A stretch of 32,807 bases of DNA from an uncultured Roseburia sp. (GTDB taxonomy: Bacteria; Bacillota; Clostridia; Lachnospirales; Lachnospiraceae). Of this stretch, positions 14,972 to 23,812 are shown piece after piece. The DNA lies in the NCBI GenBank assembly GCA_947564465.1, contig CANOCV010000036.1, positions 1 to 32,807 of the forward strand, read 5' to 3'. Made by a program: the position numbers and the translations under genes. A model generated the notes under the pieces. It was not told where the DNA came from. It ran no database searches and worked only from the letters and a program-made list of their open reading frames with translations. Every line of letters begins with the position of its first letter. Position 1 is the stretch's first letter.

Positions 14972-17512
14972 TTATTCTTCAAAATCCTTCTCATGCAGGA
15001 CTGCATAATCATTTTCTTTATTTTTTCTGGATGCCAATGCTCCAAACGCTTTCTTCATACTGAACTTCTCCGCATTTACAATCGCCTCATCCACAATCTC
15101 CTTTACTTCCGTTAATGTGGTAGCCCGATCAATCTTTTGGATATTGCTGATTCGATTATATAACGCAAGCACCGCCATATCATCAATCTCATAATACAGC
15201 TCTTTTGCATAGGATTTGGCAAATGCCACAAGTTCATCGCTGGTAAATACCGGCAGCATAATTCTCTCGGTAAATTTCCTTGCAAAAGACTCGTCTCTTC
15301 CCAGAGCCTTTGTGATTCCGGCTTTCGTGTCCTCCATAATGACCAACAAGCCGCTGGTGTCCACCTCCATTGCAAGAGAAAGCTTTACCGCCGTCTCCCT
15401 GGACAGATTTCCGGCTTTTTCGATGATCAGGCAGCCGCCCGCTATTTTCTTCAAAAGCTGCGGAATGTCCTTCTGGTTCAGCGACGAGGCGTCAATCTTA
15501 CCGACCCTCTGTCCCGGACGGCCGATCTCCTCCTGAAGCGCTTTGATAATACTTGTTGCAAGCACTGTCTTGCCGCTGCCTCTGATACCCTGAATAATAA
15601 TATTCCCCGCGGTACAGCTTTTTGACAAACGCAGATGCCGCTTCGCACCGGTAAGCACCTGACACAGCTGCTCCTCCATCCCCGTCACCGGCGTAAAGTA
15701 TGTAAATATCTCCCGCTGTCTTGGTGAAAGCTTGGTCACCGGCATATCCTGCGGCTCTTCCTCGTCCATCGGATCTGCAATATCAGGAATCTCCTTTGTA
15801 TCCTGCGTCAAAACGTCTGTATCCTCTGCCCGTACCCTCGAAAGCTTTCTATCTCCCCCCAGGGTTCCCTCTAAAAATTCCGGCAGACCTTTCTTGGACC
15901 AAGTCTCTGATTCCTCCGGCAATTTTTCCTCCGGCCTAGCCTCTGATTCCTTCGGCAATTTTTCCTCCGGCCAGGCTTCCGCTTCTTCCGGCCAAGCTTC
16001 TGATTCCTCCGGTATCTGCGACAATTCCTCCGCTATATCCTCCGGCATCTGTATCTGAGGAAGTGCATCCGTCTCCTCTAAAGACTGCTTCTGAGAAGGC
16101 GCTGCGCCGCCCAGCAAAAAGTCCTCAATCCCTTCGTTTACCTTTGATATTTCATCAATCTGCTGCTGTAAAATATCGTTGACATCCGCCATCAGCGCAC
16201 CGGCTTCCTCTTTCGGCCTGTGCTGTGTCATCATTCCGGCAATCTCCTTACTGTCCATTGCCGCTGCCTTGCCGAGATACTCCTGCTCTAAAAGATCCTT
16301 CGGCGTCATACCCGCATCCAGCTGCGGGATCACCGTGGCAAGTCTGTCCATAATATCGCCTGCCTGCGCCAGCGCCTTCGCTTTTGCCGACTCAAGCTTC
16401 CGCTGTTCGGCCTCCATAAGCGCCGCCTCCGCCGCACGCCTTGTGCGCTCCCACTCCTCAAGCACATCCTGTATATTCATCTGACCGGTGATCTGTTTTT
16501 CAAGAACACCCCGGTCCGGTATCACCAAGCTTAACTGACCGTCATACTCTTCCCCCAAAAGCTCCTGGAAATTTGTCTTTAAAGAATCGTCTATCTCCTG
16601 ATCCGTCTCAATATATCCGTATTTCTCTTCCAGTATATCTTCTGTCTCTTCCTCTTTCGGAATCTGAAGATACGGTATCTCTTCCACAATTTTCTTGATG
16701 TTATCCATGGTGTCGCTGACAGTCTCTTTCTCGGTCGCATCCATAATCTGCTGCATACTCTTTGCCAGCTCTTCCTGAAGATTCACGGTATTAAACCGGC
16801 TCGCATTCGTTGTAACCGGAGGAATTGTCACGGTCTCTTTGATAATCTCACCGGATTCTAACGCATCCGTAGGGCGTACCTCCACAATGCCGTCCCTCCG
16901 CTGCTTAAAGCTGCGATACTTATCCTCCTGCGCCTTACTCAACGGCTGATAAAGCATCTTAAGCTCCAACGCCCGCTCAACATACGGTCCGTCTCCAAAC
17001 CACAGAATCAATTCGTCGCACGCACTGATGCACTGCTCGCTCTTTCCTGCCTTATGATACAGATACGCCAACTCGAACGACCAGCGTTCCGTATATTCCT
17101 GCTCCTTTAACTCCTCCAGTATTCCGATCAAAACATCAATTCCTGCGTTCTGTGCTCTGCTCATCTCATAGCGCAGAACATATTTTAAATTGTCGTGCGG
17201 AGCTATCTCCACAAATTCATCATAATATTCCTGTGCTTCTTCAAAACTGCCGGTCTTAATTGCGATCTCCGCAAGCCGATAAATAATCATTCGTCCAATT
17301 GGGGAACGGTCGTACGCCATTAGGAGAATCTCTTTTCCTTCCTCATATCTCCCTACCTGCGCATATATCTCACCCGCCTTCACAAGTGAATTGACATTCC
17401 TCACTTTCCGCCAGTTGATTGTATCTACAATCGCCGAAGCTTCTTCGTATTTCTTTTCACTTGCAAGGCTCTTTATCTCGTCTAACTTTAATTTGTATTC
17501 ATATTTATCCAA
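14972..17512 (-). CDS. Large TPR-repeat protein with C-terminal AAA-type ATPase domain
   Basis: Protein of 846 residues with no specific name that I know. TPR-like helical repeats fill about 1-210 (for example RYEEGKEILLMAYDRSP and SFEEAQEYYDEFVEIAP). An acidic, low-complexity middle (about 230-590) includes a heptad-like stretch (AAEAALMEAEQRKLESAKAK) and 12-residue Pro-Glu-Ser-Trp repeats. A C-terminal AAA-type domain (about 610-830) has Walker A GIRGSGKT (642-649). The Walker B-like strand GCLIIEKAG keeps the Glu but has Ile where Asp is usual, and FARKFTERI may supply an arginine finger. The start is TTG at 17512, preceded by GAGGTG at 7 nt. No signal peptide or membrane helix is seen. 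A clear promoter lies upstream and glgB is 17 bp downstream, which suggests a role linked to glycogen or cell organisation; this is inference only. Confidence 0.82.
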   Translation of the reverse strand: MDKYEYKLKLDEIKSLASEKKYEEASAIVDTINWRKVRNVNSLVKAGEIYAQVGRYEEGKEILLMAYDRSPIGRMIIYRLAEIAIKTGSFEEAQEYYDEFVEIAPHDNLKYVLRYEMSRAQNAGIDVLIGILEELKEQEYTERWSFELAYLYHKAGKSEQCISACDELILWFGDGPYVERALELKMLYQPLSKAQEDKYRSFKQRRDGIVEVRPTDALESGEIIKETVTIPPVTTNASRFNTVNLQEELAKSMQQIMDATEKETVSDTMDNIKKIVEEIPYLQIPKEEETEDILEEKYGYIETDQEIDDSLKTNFQELLGEEYDGQLSLVIPDRGVLEKQITGQMNIQDVLEEWERTRRAAEAALMEAEQRKLESAKAKALAQAGDIMDRLATVIPQLDAGMTPKDLLEQEYLGKAAAMDSKEIAGMMTQHRPKEEAGALMADVNDILQQQIDEISKVNEGIEDFLLGGAAPSQKQSLEETDALPQIQMPEDIAEELSQIPEESEAWPEEAEAWPEEKLPKESEARPEEKLPEESETWSKKGLPEFLEGTLGGDRKLSRVRAEDTDVLTQDTKEIPDIADPMDEEEPQDMPVTKLSPRQREIFTYFTPVTGMEEQLCQVLTGAKRHLRLSKSCTAGNIIIQGIRGSGKTVLATSIIKALQEEIGRPGQRVGKIDASSLNQKDIPQLLKKIAGGCLIIEKAGNLSRETAVKLSLAMEVDTSGLLVIMEDTKAGITKALGRDESFARKFTERIMLPVFTSDELVAFAKSYAKELYYEIDDMAVLALYNRISNIQKIDRATTLTEVKEIVDEAIVNAEKFSMKKAFGALASRKNKENDYAVLHEKDFEE
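15909..16012 (-). repeat. 36-bp tandem repeats inside the TPR/AAA gene
   Basis: Two near-identical 36-bp units (15909-15944 and 15945-15980), a 21-bp partial unit (15981-16001) and the start of another encode a 12-residue motif rich in Pro, Glu, Ser and Trp (PEESEAWPEEKL-like). In-frame units of this kind can change number by slippage, so length may vary between strains. Confidence 0.65.
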
Positions 17513-17565
17513 AATATGTCACCTCAAAAACCCTGTCTGGCATAACTCCCCCAATTATTGTCTTA

Positions 17566-17594
17566 AGTTTACCATAAACGTCTATTTCTGTCAA
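17566..17594 (-). promoter_or_regulatory. Promoter of the TPR/AAA-glgB operon
   Basis: On the minus strand a perfect -35 TTGACA (17589-17594) and -10 TAAACT (17566-17571) are separated by 17 bp, 54 bp before the TTG start. The -35 overlaps the end of a seven-T run that may also serve as the end of the upstream permease transcript. Confidence 0.68.
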
Positions 17595-17649
17595 AAAAAT
17601 AGCGTTACACTGCGGGGCGGCATTCGTCTGTCCCAACATACTATCCATG

Positions 17650-18948
17650 TTATTTTTTCTTGTATTCTATATTATTTGTCGAAGCATTCACGCCGGATGC
17701 CTGTATGTATGAAGCCGTATCCTCCGGCATCTTCTTTTTGCGCAGGATATAGCTTACCACCTTTCCCACGATATAATAGATCACCGCAAATACCGGAACT
17801 CCAAGCAGCATTCCCGCAAAGCCGAACAACCCTCCGCCCACAAGAATCGCAAACACAACCCAAAAAGAGGAAAGTCCGGTGGAATCCCCTAAAATCTTTG
17901 GCCCTATAATATTTCCGTCGAGCTGCTGCAATAAAAAAACAAAAATGACAAAATAAAGCCCCTGAATCGGATTGGCCAGCATAATGATAATCGTCCCCGG
18001 TACTGCCCCGATAAAAGGCCCGAAAAAAGGAACAATATTTGTCACACCTACAATTACCGATACAAGCACCGTATACGGCATCCGCATGATACAGAGTACA
18101 ATATAGCAAAGTACACCGATAATTGCGGAATCCAGTATTTTGCCGGAAATAAATCCTCCGAATATCTGATTGCTCTTGCGGACGGTATCAATGATCACAT
18201 TTGCCGGACGCGCCGGGAGAAATGCGTAAATAATCTTCTTGAACTGACCTACAAACTTTTCCTTGCTAAGCAGTACATAGACCGCAACAATCAGCCCGAC
18301 CACAATATTTAATAGCAGCTTTACCACATTAATCACGCCGCTTGTAAATTCTGCAACATACGTCTGTAAATCCGGCAGCAGAGAGGTCTTAACCCAGTTT
18401 TCAAAGAACTCGGAACCTTTGCGGATCGCCTCCTCCAGCATAAGCGCGCCCTTATTGTCGCCGCTGACAACGCTCTCAAACCAGTTTAAAAAGCTGTCCA
18501 TCTGAGCCGGCAGATTTGTAACAAATCCACTGATGCTTTTAATCAGCTGGGGCATTACCATCTCAATCAACAAGAAAATAATCAGCAGAAAAAACGCCAG
18601 TGCGCCAAACGTTCCCACGACCCTGCACACCTTGTCTCTCTTCTGGTTATCCGGGACACGTTTTTTCAATGCTTTTCCCATGTTCCGCTCAATAAACTTC
18701 ATCACCGGATTAATCAGGTAAGCAATAACCATCCCGATAATAATTGGCTGAAGGACTCCCGTCAGCTTATCCCATCCCGCCTTAACACCCTCAAAACGAT
18801 ATATCACGAAAAAAACCGTAATGCAGAGGCAGAATACGATAAACGCCAAAAGCGCAACCGCAAGATAAGGCTTAATGTTCCAGTTTGCTTTTTCCTTTTT
18901 CTTACTCCCTATAAAAAGATCATAAGAATCGTTTTTCTTTTCGCCCAT
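17650..18948 (-). CDS. AI-2E family transporter (PerM/YtvI-like permease)
   Basis: Membrane protein of 432 residues of the AI-2E/PerM exporter family. It has a basic cytoplasmic N-terminus (SKKKEK), two or three membrane helices (about 28-95), a long soluble segment (about 130-220), then a cluster of helices with the family-like segments YVLLSKEK, IVGVTNIVPFFGPFIGAVPG (about 290-310) and LQQLDGNIIGPKILG (about 330-345). Members have been linked to quorum-signal export, Na+/H+ exchange or unknown cargo, so the substrate is open. AGGAGG precedes ATG 18948. The gene follows the hydratase by 81 bp with a GC-rich hairpin between, so partial read-through is possible. Confidence 0.92.
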   Translation of the reverse strand: MGEKKNDSYDLFIGSKKKEKANWNIKPYLAVALLAFIVFCLCITVFFVIYRFEGVKAGWDKLTGVLQPIIIGMVIAYLINPVMKFIERNMGKALKKRVPDNQKRDKVCRVVGTFGALAFFLLIIFLLIEMVMPQLIKSISGFVTNLPAQMDSFLNWFESVVSGDNKGALMLEEAIRKGSEFFENWVKTSLLPDLQTYVAEFTSGVINVVKLLLNIVVGLIVAVYVLLSKEKFVGQFKKIIYAFLPARPANVIIDTVRKSNQIFGGFISGKILDSAIIGVLCYIVLCIMRMPYTVLVSVIVGVTNIVPFFGPFIGAVPGTIIIMLANPIQGLYFVIFVFLLQQLDGNIIGPKILGDSTGLSSFWVVFAILVGGGLFGFAGMLLGVPVFAVIYYIVGKVVSYILRKKKMPEDTASYIQASGVNASTNNIEYKKK

Positions 18949-18999
18949 GAACTTCCTCCTAATAAATGAGACGTTTCTAAATTTGATTACGGCAAAGCA

Positions 19000-19022
19000 G
19001 GCGGGCGCCTTACGGCCCCGCC
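19000..19022 (-). terminator. GC-rich hairpin after the hydratase gene
   Basis: On the minus strand GGCGGG and GCC pair with GGC and CCCGCC around a GTAA tetraloop with one bulged G, starting 8 bp past the hydratase stop. The run of T behind it is weak (TGCTTTG), so it may terminate only partly or act as a 3' stabiliser ahead of the AI-2E gene. Confidence 0.45.
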
Positions 19023-19029
19023 TTCCCTT

Positions 19030-21315
19030 TTACTTTCTGTTGTAATTAATCAGGCAGCCCTTTAAAATAATTTCACGTTCCTCATCCGTCAAATCCCCCA
19101 GCGTCATCGTAAACTCTTTCAGACCGCCGTCTTTCACCGCATACGCCGTTATCGCATCGGCTTTTTCCTCTACCGCCCTGCGAATGTCAGGAAGGAACAA
19201 ATAATCACTGTTTGCAAACGGCAGCTCGCCGTCTTCAATGAGAAACGGCAGCATTCCCCAGTTAATCAGATTGGAACGGTAACGCTTCGTCGCATATTCA
19301 TTGGCAATATTCGCCCAGCCGCCAAGCACCTTCTGGCAGGAAGCCGCCTGCTCCCTTGCAGAACCGTCCCCCGGCTTTACCGCAAATATTGTGCTTCCGA
19401 TTCCCGTATTGCCCTCATTGATATCCGAAAATTTTGTCTTAATCACTTCTACCGCAGATTTCAGCTCCGGCAGCGCCTCATATGGCTGCCCGCCCTCAAT
19501 CCTTGCATGCTCCGCTCTCTGTACCTCTTTCGCACGTCCGACATACTCCGGATCTTTTCTGGATAACGTAAATTCCGCCAATCCAAGCGGATTGGAGCGG
19601 TAGGAGGAAGTCTCGCCGGAAGGAATCAGCTCATCCGTCGTGGTTACCGGATCGTGAATCTCCGAAACCACCTTCAAAATAAGATTCTCCGTCAACGCAC
19701 TCATTTTCGGCCAGTCCTTGATATTCGGCCCGAAATGAATCTCTACCGACGGGTCTGCCACACCCTTGCTGTCAAATACGCGGTTCTCATAGATTGTTTT
19801 GTCAAAGAAATATTTCGGCTTTGTATATTCCGTATCTACATCCGTCGCCGCCGTCAAATACCCTTTATTTGCCGCCGTAGCCGCAATGGAGCGCGCATCC
19901 ATTAACGCAACGGAGGAAATCTGTCCGCTCTGTATCTTAGAGCCCTCGCGGTTCGGGAAGTTCCTTGTCGAGTGTCTGATAGAAAACGCATTATTTGCAG
20001 GCGTATCTCCCGCACCGAAGCACGGTCCGCAGAAAGCAGTCTTAACAATCGCACCTGTCTGCATCAGCTTTGCCACGGCTCCGTTCTTTACCAGCTCCAT
20101 ATAAATCGGCGTACTTGCCGGATATACGCTCAGGGTAAACTCATCCGGTCCGATGCTTGCCCCATTTAAAATATCAGCCGCATCGCAGATGTTCTCAAAT
20201 CCGCCGCCTGCGCATCCCGCGATAATACCCTGATCCACATAAAATTTACCGTTTCTCACCTTTGATTTTAAGTTCAGGTCCACTTTGCCGTCAAAGCTTA
20301 CCTGCGCCTTCTTCTCACAGTCATCTAAAATATCAAGAAGGTTCGCGTTCAGCTCCTCAATCGTATAAGTGTTGCTCGGATGGAACGGCATTGCAATCAT
20401 TGGCTTGATTTCACTTAAATCAATCTCAATCATGCCGTCATAATACGTCACCTTCCCCGGCTCTAACTCCTTATACTCCTCTACTCTGCCGTGAATATCA
20501 TAGAATTCACGAACCTTATCGTCCGTTCTCCAAATCGAGGACAAGCAGGTGGTCTCCGTTGTCATTACGTCCACGCCTATACGGTAATCCACGCTCATAT
20601 TGGAAACGCCCGGTCCCACAAACTCCATAACCTTATTCTTCACATAACCGTTCGCAAATACCTCGCCGATAATAGCAAGCGCAATATCCTGCGGTCCCAC
20701 GCCCTTCGCGGGGGTTCCCGTCAGATAAATACCAACGATACCAGGCATATTGATATCATATGTCTGCTCCAAAAGCTGCTTTACAAGCTCCGGTCCGCCC
20801 TCTCCCATCGCCATAGTTCCAAGTGCGCCGTAACGCGTATGGGAATCGGAGCCAAGTATCATCTTCCCGCCCCCTGCGAGCATCTCCCTTGCAAACTGAT
20901 GAATGACTGCCTGATGAGGAGGCACATACATTCCGCCATATTTTTTCGCACAGGAAAGACCAAACATGTGATCATCCTCATTGATCGTTCCGCCCACCGC
21001 ACAGAGACTGTTATGACAGTTTGTCAAAACATACGGAATCGGGAACTTCTCCAAGCCGGAAGCCCTTGCCGTCTGGATGATACCCACAAATGTAATATCA
21101 TGGGAAGTCAGCTTATCAAACTTAATCTTCAGCTTCTCCATATTGCCGGATGTATTATGCTCCTGCAAAATATTGTATGCAATCGTATTCTTTGCCGCTT
21201 CGTCTTTTGTTACGTTTTCTCCCGTCATGCTCTTTATAACGTCAGCCGCCTCCGGTGTCTCTTCCACCAGCTGACTGCCGTTTACAAGATATGCGCCGCC
21301 CTTATACAGTTTCAT
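19030..21315 (-). CDS. Aconitase-family hydratase (YbhJ-like)
   Basis: Protein of 761 residues in the aconitase superfamily. The large N-terminal part carries the three [4Fe-4S] ligand cysteines: Cys368 in AGCAGGG, and Cys429 and Cys432 in [10 protein letters not shown]. The motif [13 protein letters not shown] resembles the aconitase substrate-binding SRNF segment, and a C-terminal swivel domain follows. Cofactor residues appear intact, so it is probably an active Fe-S dehydratase. The length and sequence fit the aconitase-like hydratases such as E. coli YbhJ, and it may be the citrate-isomerising enzyme or act on another hydroxy acid; the sequence does not settle this. AGGAGG precedes ATG 21315. 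No citrate synthase, isocitrate dehydrogenase or small LeuD-type subunit is adjacent. The promoter lies upstream of a terminator-like hairpin. Confidence 0.88.
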   Translation of the reverse strand: MKLYKGGAYLVNGSQLVEETPEAADVIKSMTGENVTKDEAAKNTIAYNILQEHNTSGNMEKLKIKFDKLTSHDITFVGIIQTARASGLEKFPIPYVLTNCHNSLCAVGGTINEDDHMFGLSCAKKYGGMYVPPHQAVIHQFAREMLAGGGKMILGSDSHTRYGALGTMAMGEGGPELVKQLLEQTYDINMPGIVGIYLTGTPAKGVGPQDIALAIIGEVFANGYVKNKVMEFVGPGVSNMSVDYRIGVDVMTTETTCLSSIWRTDDKVREFYDIHGRVEEYKELEPGKVTYYDGMIEIDLSEIKPMIAMPFHPSNTYTIEELNANLLDILDDCEKKAQVSFDGKVDLNLKSKVRNGKFYVDQGIIAGCAGGGFENICDAADILNGASIGPDEFTLSVYPASTPIYMELVKNGAVAKLMQTGAIVKTAFCGPCFGAGDTPANNAFSIRHSTRNFPNREGSKIQSGQISSVALMDARSIAATAANKGYLTAATDVDTEYTKPKYFFDKTIYENRVFDSKGVADPSVEIHFGPNIKDWPKMSALTENLILKVVSEIHDPVTTTDELIPSGETSSYRSNPLGLAEFTLSRKDPEYVGRAKEVQRAEHARIEGGQPYEALPELKSAVEVIKTKFSDINEGNTGIGSTIFAVKPGDGSAREQAASCQKVLGGWANIANEYATKRYRSNLINWGMLPFLIEDGELPFANSDYLFLPDIRRAVEEKADAITAYAVKDGGLKEFTMTLGDLTDEEREIILKGCLINYNRK

Positions 21316-21365
21316 CTTTGTATCCTCCTGCTTTCTAACGTATAGGCTTTCATTTCCTATGATAT

Positions 21366-21395
21366 AAAAAGCGGCGGTATCTATTTTCCGCCGCC
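21366..21395 (-). terminator. Strong terminator hairpin in front of the hydratase gene
   Basis: On the minus strand GCGGCGG and CCGCCGC form a 7-bp all-GC stem with a 10-nt loop, followed by TTTTT. It lies about 135 bp past the hemL stop and 51 bp before the hydratase ATG. It can end the hem operon. It also lies downstream of the best promoter for the hydratase, so it may work as an attenuator in that leader. Confidence 0.72.
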
Positions 21396-21414
21396 ATTGG
21401 TTTTCTATTTGTCT

Positions 21415-21443
21415 ATTATATAGATAGTACTGTAAAAAATCAA
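21415..21443 (-). promoter_or_regulatory. Promoter of the hydratase gene
   Basis: On the minus strand TTGATT (21438-21443) and a perfect TATAAT (21415-21420) are 17 bp apart. Transcription would start near 21408, giving a leader of about 93 nt whose nucleotides 13-43 form the GC-rich terminator hairpin. Confidence 0.65.
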
Positions 21444-21460
21444 GGGGAAGCCGAAAGATA

Positions 21461-21480
21461 TTCCTTAAGATTCTTTAAGA
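21461..21480 (-). promoter_or_regulatory. Tandem 10-bp boxes upstream of the hydratase promoter
   Basis: TTCCTTAAGA and TTCTTTAAGA (plus-strand reading) are adjacent 10-bp units that differ at one base. They sit about 18 bp upstream of the -35 box. OmpR-type regulators bind direct repeats of about one helical turn, and a similar pair occurs upstream of the second response regulator at 31218-31237. Assignment is tentative in AT-rich DNA. Confidence 0.3.
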
Positions 21481-21530
21481 TATTGCTGTTTTGCCATAGT
21501 GGAGACGAACGCCAAAAAAACAGCCAAACA

Positions 21531-22814
21531 TCATTTTATGCAACACGCAAATCCCATAATCGCTTCCGCCGTCTTCTCTATGTCCGCTTCACTGTGCGCA
21601 GTCGAAACAAACATCGCCTCGAACTGGGAGGGCGCCGTATAGATTCCATGCTCCAAGAGATAATTGAAGTATCGGGCATATTCGTGCGTGTCGCTGCATA
21701 CCGCCGTCCCGTAATCCGTCACGGGTTCCTCCGTAAAAAATACACTGAGAAGCGAGCCTGCCTGGTTGACCTGCACCCGCTTCCCAAGCGCCGTCCTTGC
21801 AGCGTCCGAAAGCATCCTTCCCTTGCGCTCCAGGTCTTGATATAGTGAAATTCCACCCTCACGCAGCTGTTTGATTGCCGCTATTCCGGCCGCCGTGGCA
21901 AGCGGGTTCCCGGAAAGTGTCCCCGCCTGATATACGCTTCCCTTCGGCGCCACCATCTCCATAATCTCTTTTCTTCCGCCGTATGCGCCTACCGGCATTC
22001 CGCCGCCGACAATCTTGCCGAGCGTTGTCAAATCGGGCGTAACCTTGTAATACTCCTGCGCTCCTCCAAGGCTCATGCGAAATCCCGTAATCACCTCGTC
22101 AAAAATCAGAAGCGAGCCGAATTTCTTTGTAATATCCCGCAAAAATTCCAAAAAACCGCACTCCGGGAGCACAACTCCCATATTCGCCGCCACCGGCTCC
22201 ACAAGAACCGCCGCAATTTCGCCCTTATTCGCCTCAAACAATCTTTTCACGGAGTCCGCGTCATTGTACTCCGCAACCAATGTATTTCTCGTATAGTCCG
22301 CGGGAACGCCGCTGCTGTCCGGCGCCGACTGCGTCAGCGCACCCGAACCCGCTTTTACCAGAAGTCCGTCTGAATGTCCGTGATAACATCCTCTGAATTT
22401 TACGATTTTATCCCTGCCGGTATATCCTCTGGCTACACGGACCGCACTCATGACCGCCTCTGTCCCGGAGTTTACAAGCCGGCTCATCTCCATCGACGGA
22501 ATGCAGTCACGGATTAACGCCGCCAACTCATACTCCGCCTCGGTCGGTGCGCCAAATGTCAGGCCTCTATCACAGGCGGCCTTTACCTCATCCACAATTC
22601 TTTCGTTGCAGTGTCCCAGGATACAAGGCCCCCAGGAGCACACATAGTCGATATATTCGTTCCCGTCTACGTCAAAAATCCGCGAACCGTAAGCCTTCTC
22701 AATAAAGAGCGGACTCCTTCCCACAGCCTGATAGGCGCGAACCGGACTGTTCACTCCGCCCGGGATACATCTCTTTGATTTTTCAAATAACTGTTTTGAT
22801 TTTATATCTTTCAT
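21531..22814 (-). CDS. hemL: Glutamate-1-semialdehyde 2,1-aminomutase
   Basis: PLP enzyme of 427 residues that converts glutamate-1-semialdehyde to 5-aminolevulinate, step two of the C5 route. It has PGGVNSPVRA near the N-terminus, NSGTEAVMSAVRVARG, RGCYHGHSD, an Asp in IFDEVITGFR that contacts PLP, and the Schiff-base Lys in TTLGKIVGGGMP. The length is normal for the family. ATG 22814 is chosen because AGGA lies 8 nt upstream; a GTG at 22829 overlapping the hemB stop is the alternative. It is the last gene of the tetrapyrrole operon, so its product acts upstream of hemB although it is encoded after it. Confidence 0.97.
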   Translation of the reverse strand: MKDIKSKQLFEKSKRCIPGGVNSPVRAYQAVGRSPLFIEKAYGSRIFDVDGNEYIDYVCSWGPCILGHCNERIVDEVKAACDRGLTFGAPTEAEYELAALIRDCIPSMEMSRLVNSGTEAVMSAVRVARGYTGRDKIVKFRGCYHGHSDGLLVKAGSGALTQSAPDSSGVPADYTRNTLVAEYNDADSVKRLFEANKGEIAAVLVEPVAANMGVVLPECGFLEFLRDITKKFGSLLIFDEVITGFRMSLGGAQEYYKVTPDLTTLGKIVGGGMPVGAYGGRKEIMEMVAPKGSVYQAGTLSGNPLATAAGIAAIKQLREGGISLYQDLERKGRMLSDAARTALGKRVQVNQAGSLLSVFFTEEPVTDYGTAVCSDTHEYARYFNYLLEHGIYTAPSQFEAMFVSTAHSEADIEKTAEAIMGFACCIK

Positions 22815-22825
22815 ATTCCGCGTCC

Positions 22826-23812
22826 TCACTCCACCGTCTTCTTATCAGCTTCCTCCATCCACGCCGCCGCGTCCAGCGCATGATATGTAATGATTATTTT
22901 CGCCCCGGCCCGTTTCATGGCCGTCATATTTTCCATAACAATGCGCTTTTCATCAATCCAGCCCCGCCCGGCGGCCGCCTTCACCATGGCATATTCCCCG
23001 CTGACATTATAAACCGCAATCGGGTAATCCGTCCGGTCCGCAGCCTCCCTGACAACATCCAGATATGCAAGCGCCGGCTTAATCATAATAATATCCGCGC
23101 CCTCCTCAATGTCTGCCTGCCACTCTCTTATGGCCTCCCGTCTGTTCGCCGGGTCCATCTGATACGTTTTGCGGTCTCCGAACTGCGGCGCGGAATGCGC
23201 CGCGTCCCGAAACGGCGAATAATAACCCGACGCAAATTTTGCACTGTACGCCATAATCATCGTACTGCCGTGTCCGGATGCATCAAGCGCCTCCCTGATA
23301 AACGCCACCCGTCCGTCCATCATATCGGACGGCGCAATGATATCCGCCCCCGCATCCGCAAGGCTGACCGCCATTTTCGCCAAAAGCGGAAGCGTCTCGT
23401 CATTCAAAATTTCCTCCCCGCAGATAAGGCCGCAGTGTCCGTGGGACGTATACTCACAGAGACAGACATCGGCTATCACCAGAAGCTTTGGCGCCCTTTC
23501 TTTGATAAAACGCACCGCCCTCTGCGTAATCCCGTCCTTGTCATAAGCACCGGTCGCCATCTCATCCTTGTGCGCCGGAATCCCGAACAATAACACTGCT
23601 CCAATACCCGATTCGAGCACACGGTCAATCTCCTCGCCCAGACGATCGATAGAGTACTGATAGATTCCCGGCATAGAATCCACCGGATTCTTAATGTTCT
23701 CCCCCTCTATTACAAATATAGGATAGACAAGATCGCTTTTTTGCAGATACGTCTCTCTGACAAGACTTCTCATCTCCTCATTCACGCGCAGCCTTCGCAT
23801 TCTCTTTATCAT
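22826..23812 (-). CDS. hemB: Delta-aminolevulinic acid dehydratase (porphobilinogen synthase)
   Basis: Enzyme of 328 residues that condenses two 5-aminolevulinates to porphobilinogen. The two active-site lysines are visible in AYSAKFASGYYSPFRDAA and MIKPALAYLD. The metal site DVCLCEYTSHGHCG has the three cysteines of zinc-dependent HemB, not the Asp-rich magnesium type. The start overlaps the stop of the upstream cobA/hemD fusion by 4 bp (ATGA), which indicates translational coupling. The next gene, hemL, follows 11 bp later if its ATG is used. Confidence 0.97.
   Translation of the reverse strand: MIKRMRRLRVNEEMRSLVRETYLQKSDLVYPIFVIEGENIKNPVDSMPGIYQYSIDRLGEEIDRVLESGIGAVLLFGIPAHKDEMATGAYDKDGITQRAVRFIKERAPKLLVIADVCLCEYTSHGHCGLICGEEILNDETLPLLAKMAVSLADAGADIIAPSDMMDGRVAFIREALDASGHGSTMIMAYSAKFASGYYSPFRDAAHSAPQFGDRKTYQMDPANRREAIREWQADIEEGADIIMIKPALAYLDVVREAADRTDYPIAVYNVSGEYAMVKAAAGRGWIDEKRIVMENMTAMKRAGAKIIITYHALDAAAWMEEADKKTVE

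Noticed and set aside
20491..21345. Plus-strand open frame of 284 codons opposite the hydratase gene
   Set aside because: It is antisense to a conserved enzyme, Cys/His/Arg-rich and without start signals, so it is a shadow.
21484..21525. Long-loop inverted repeat (CTGTTTT with AAAACAG) just past hemL as the hem operon terminator
   Set aside because: The stem is AT-rich with a long loop and no T-run follows it on the minus strand; the GC hairpin at 21366-21395 is far stronger.
22775..23593. Plus-strand open frame of 272 codons opposite hemB
   Set aside because: It is Arg/His-rich shadow translation across hemB and the hemL start, with no start signals.
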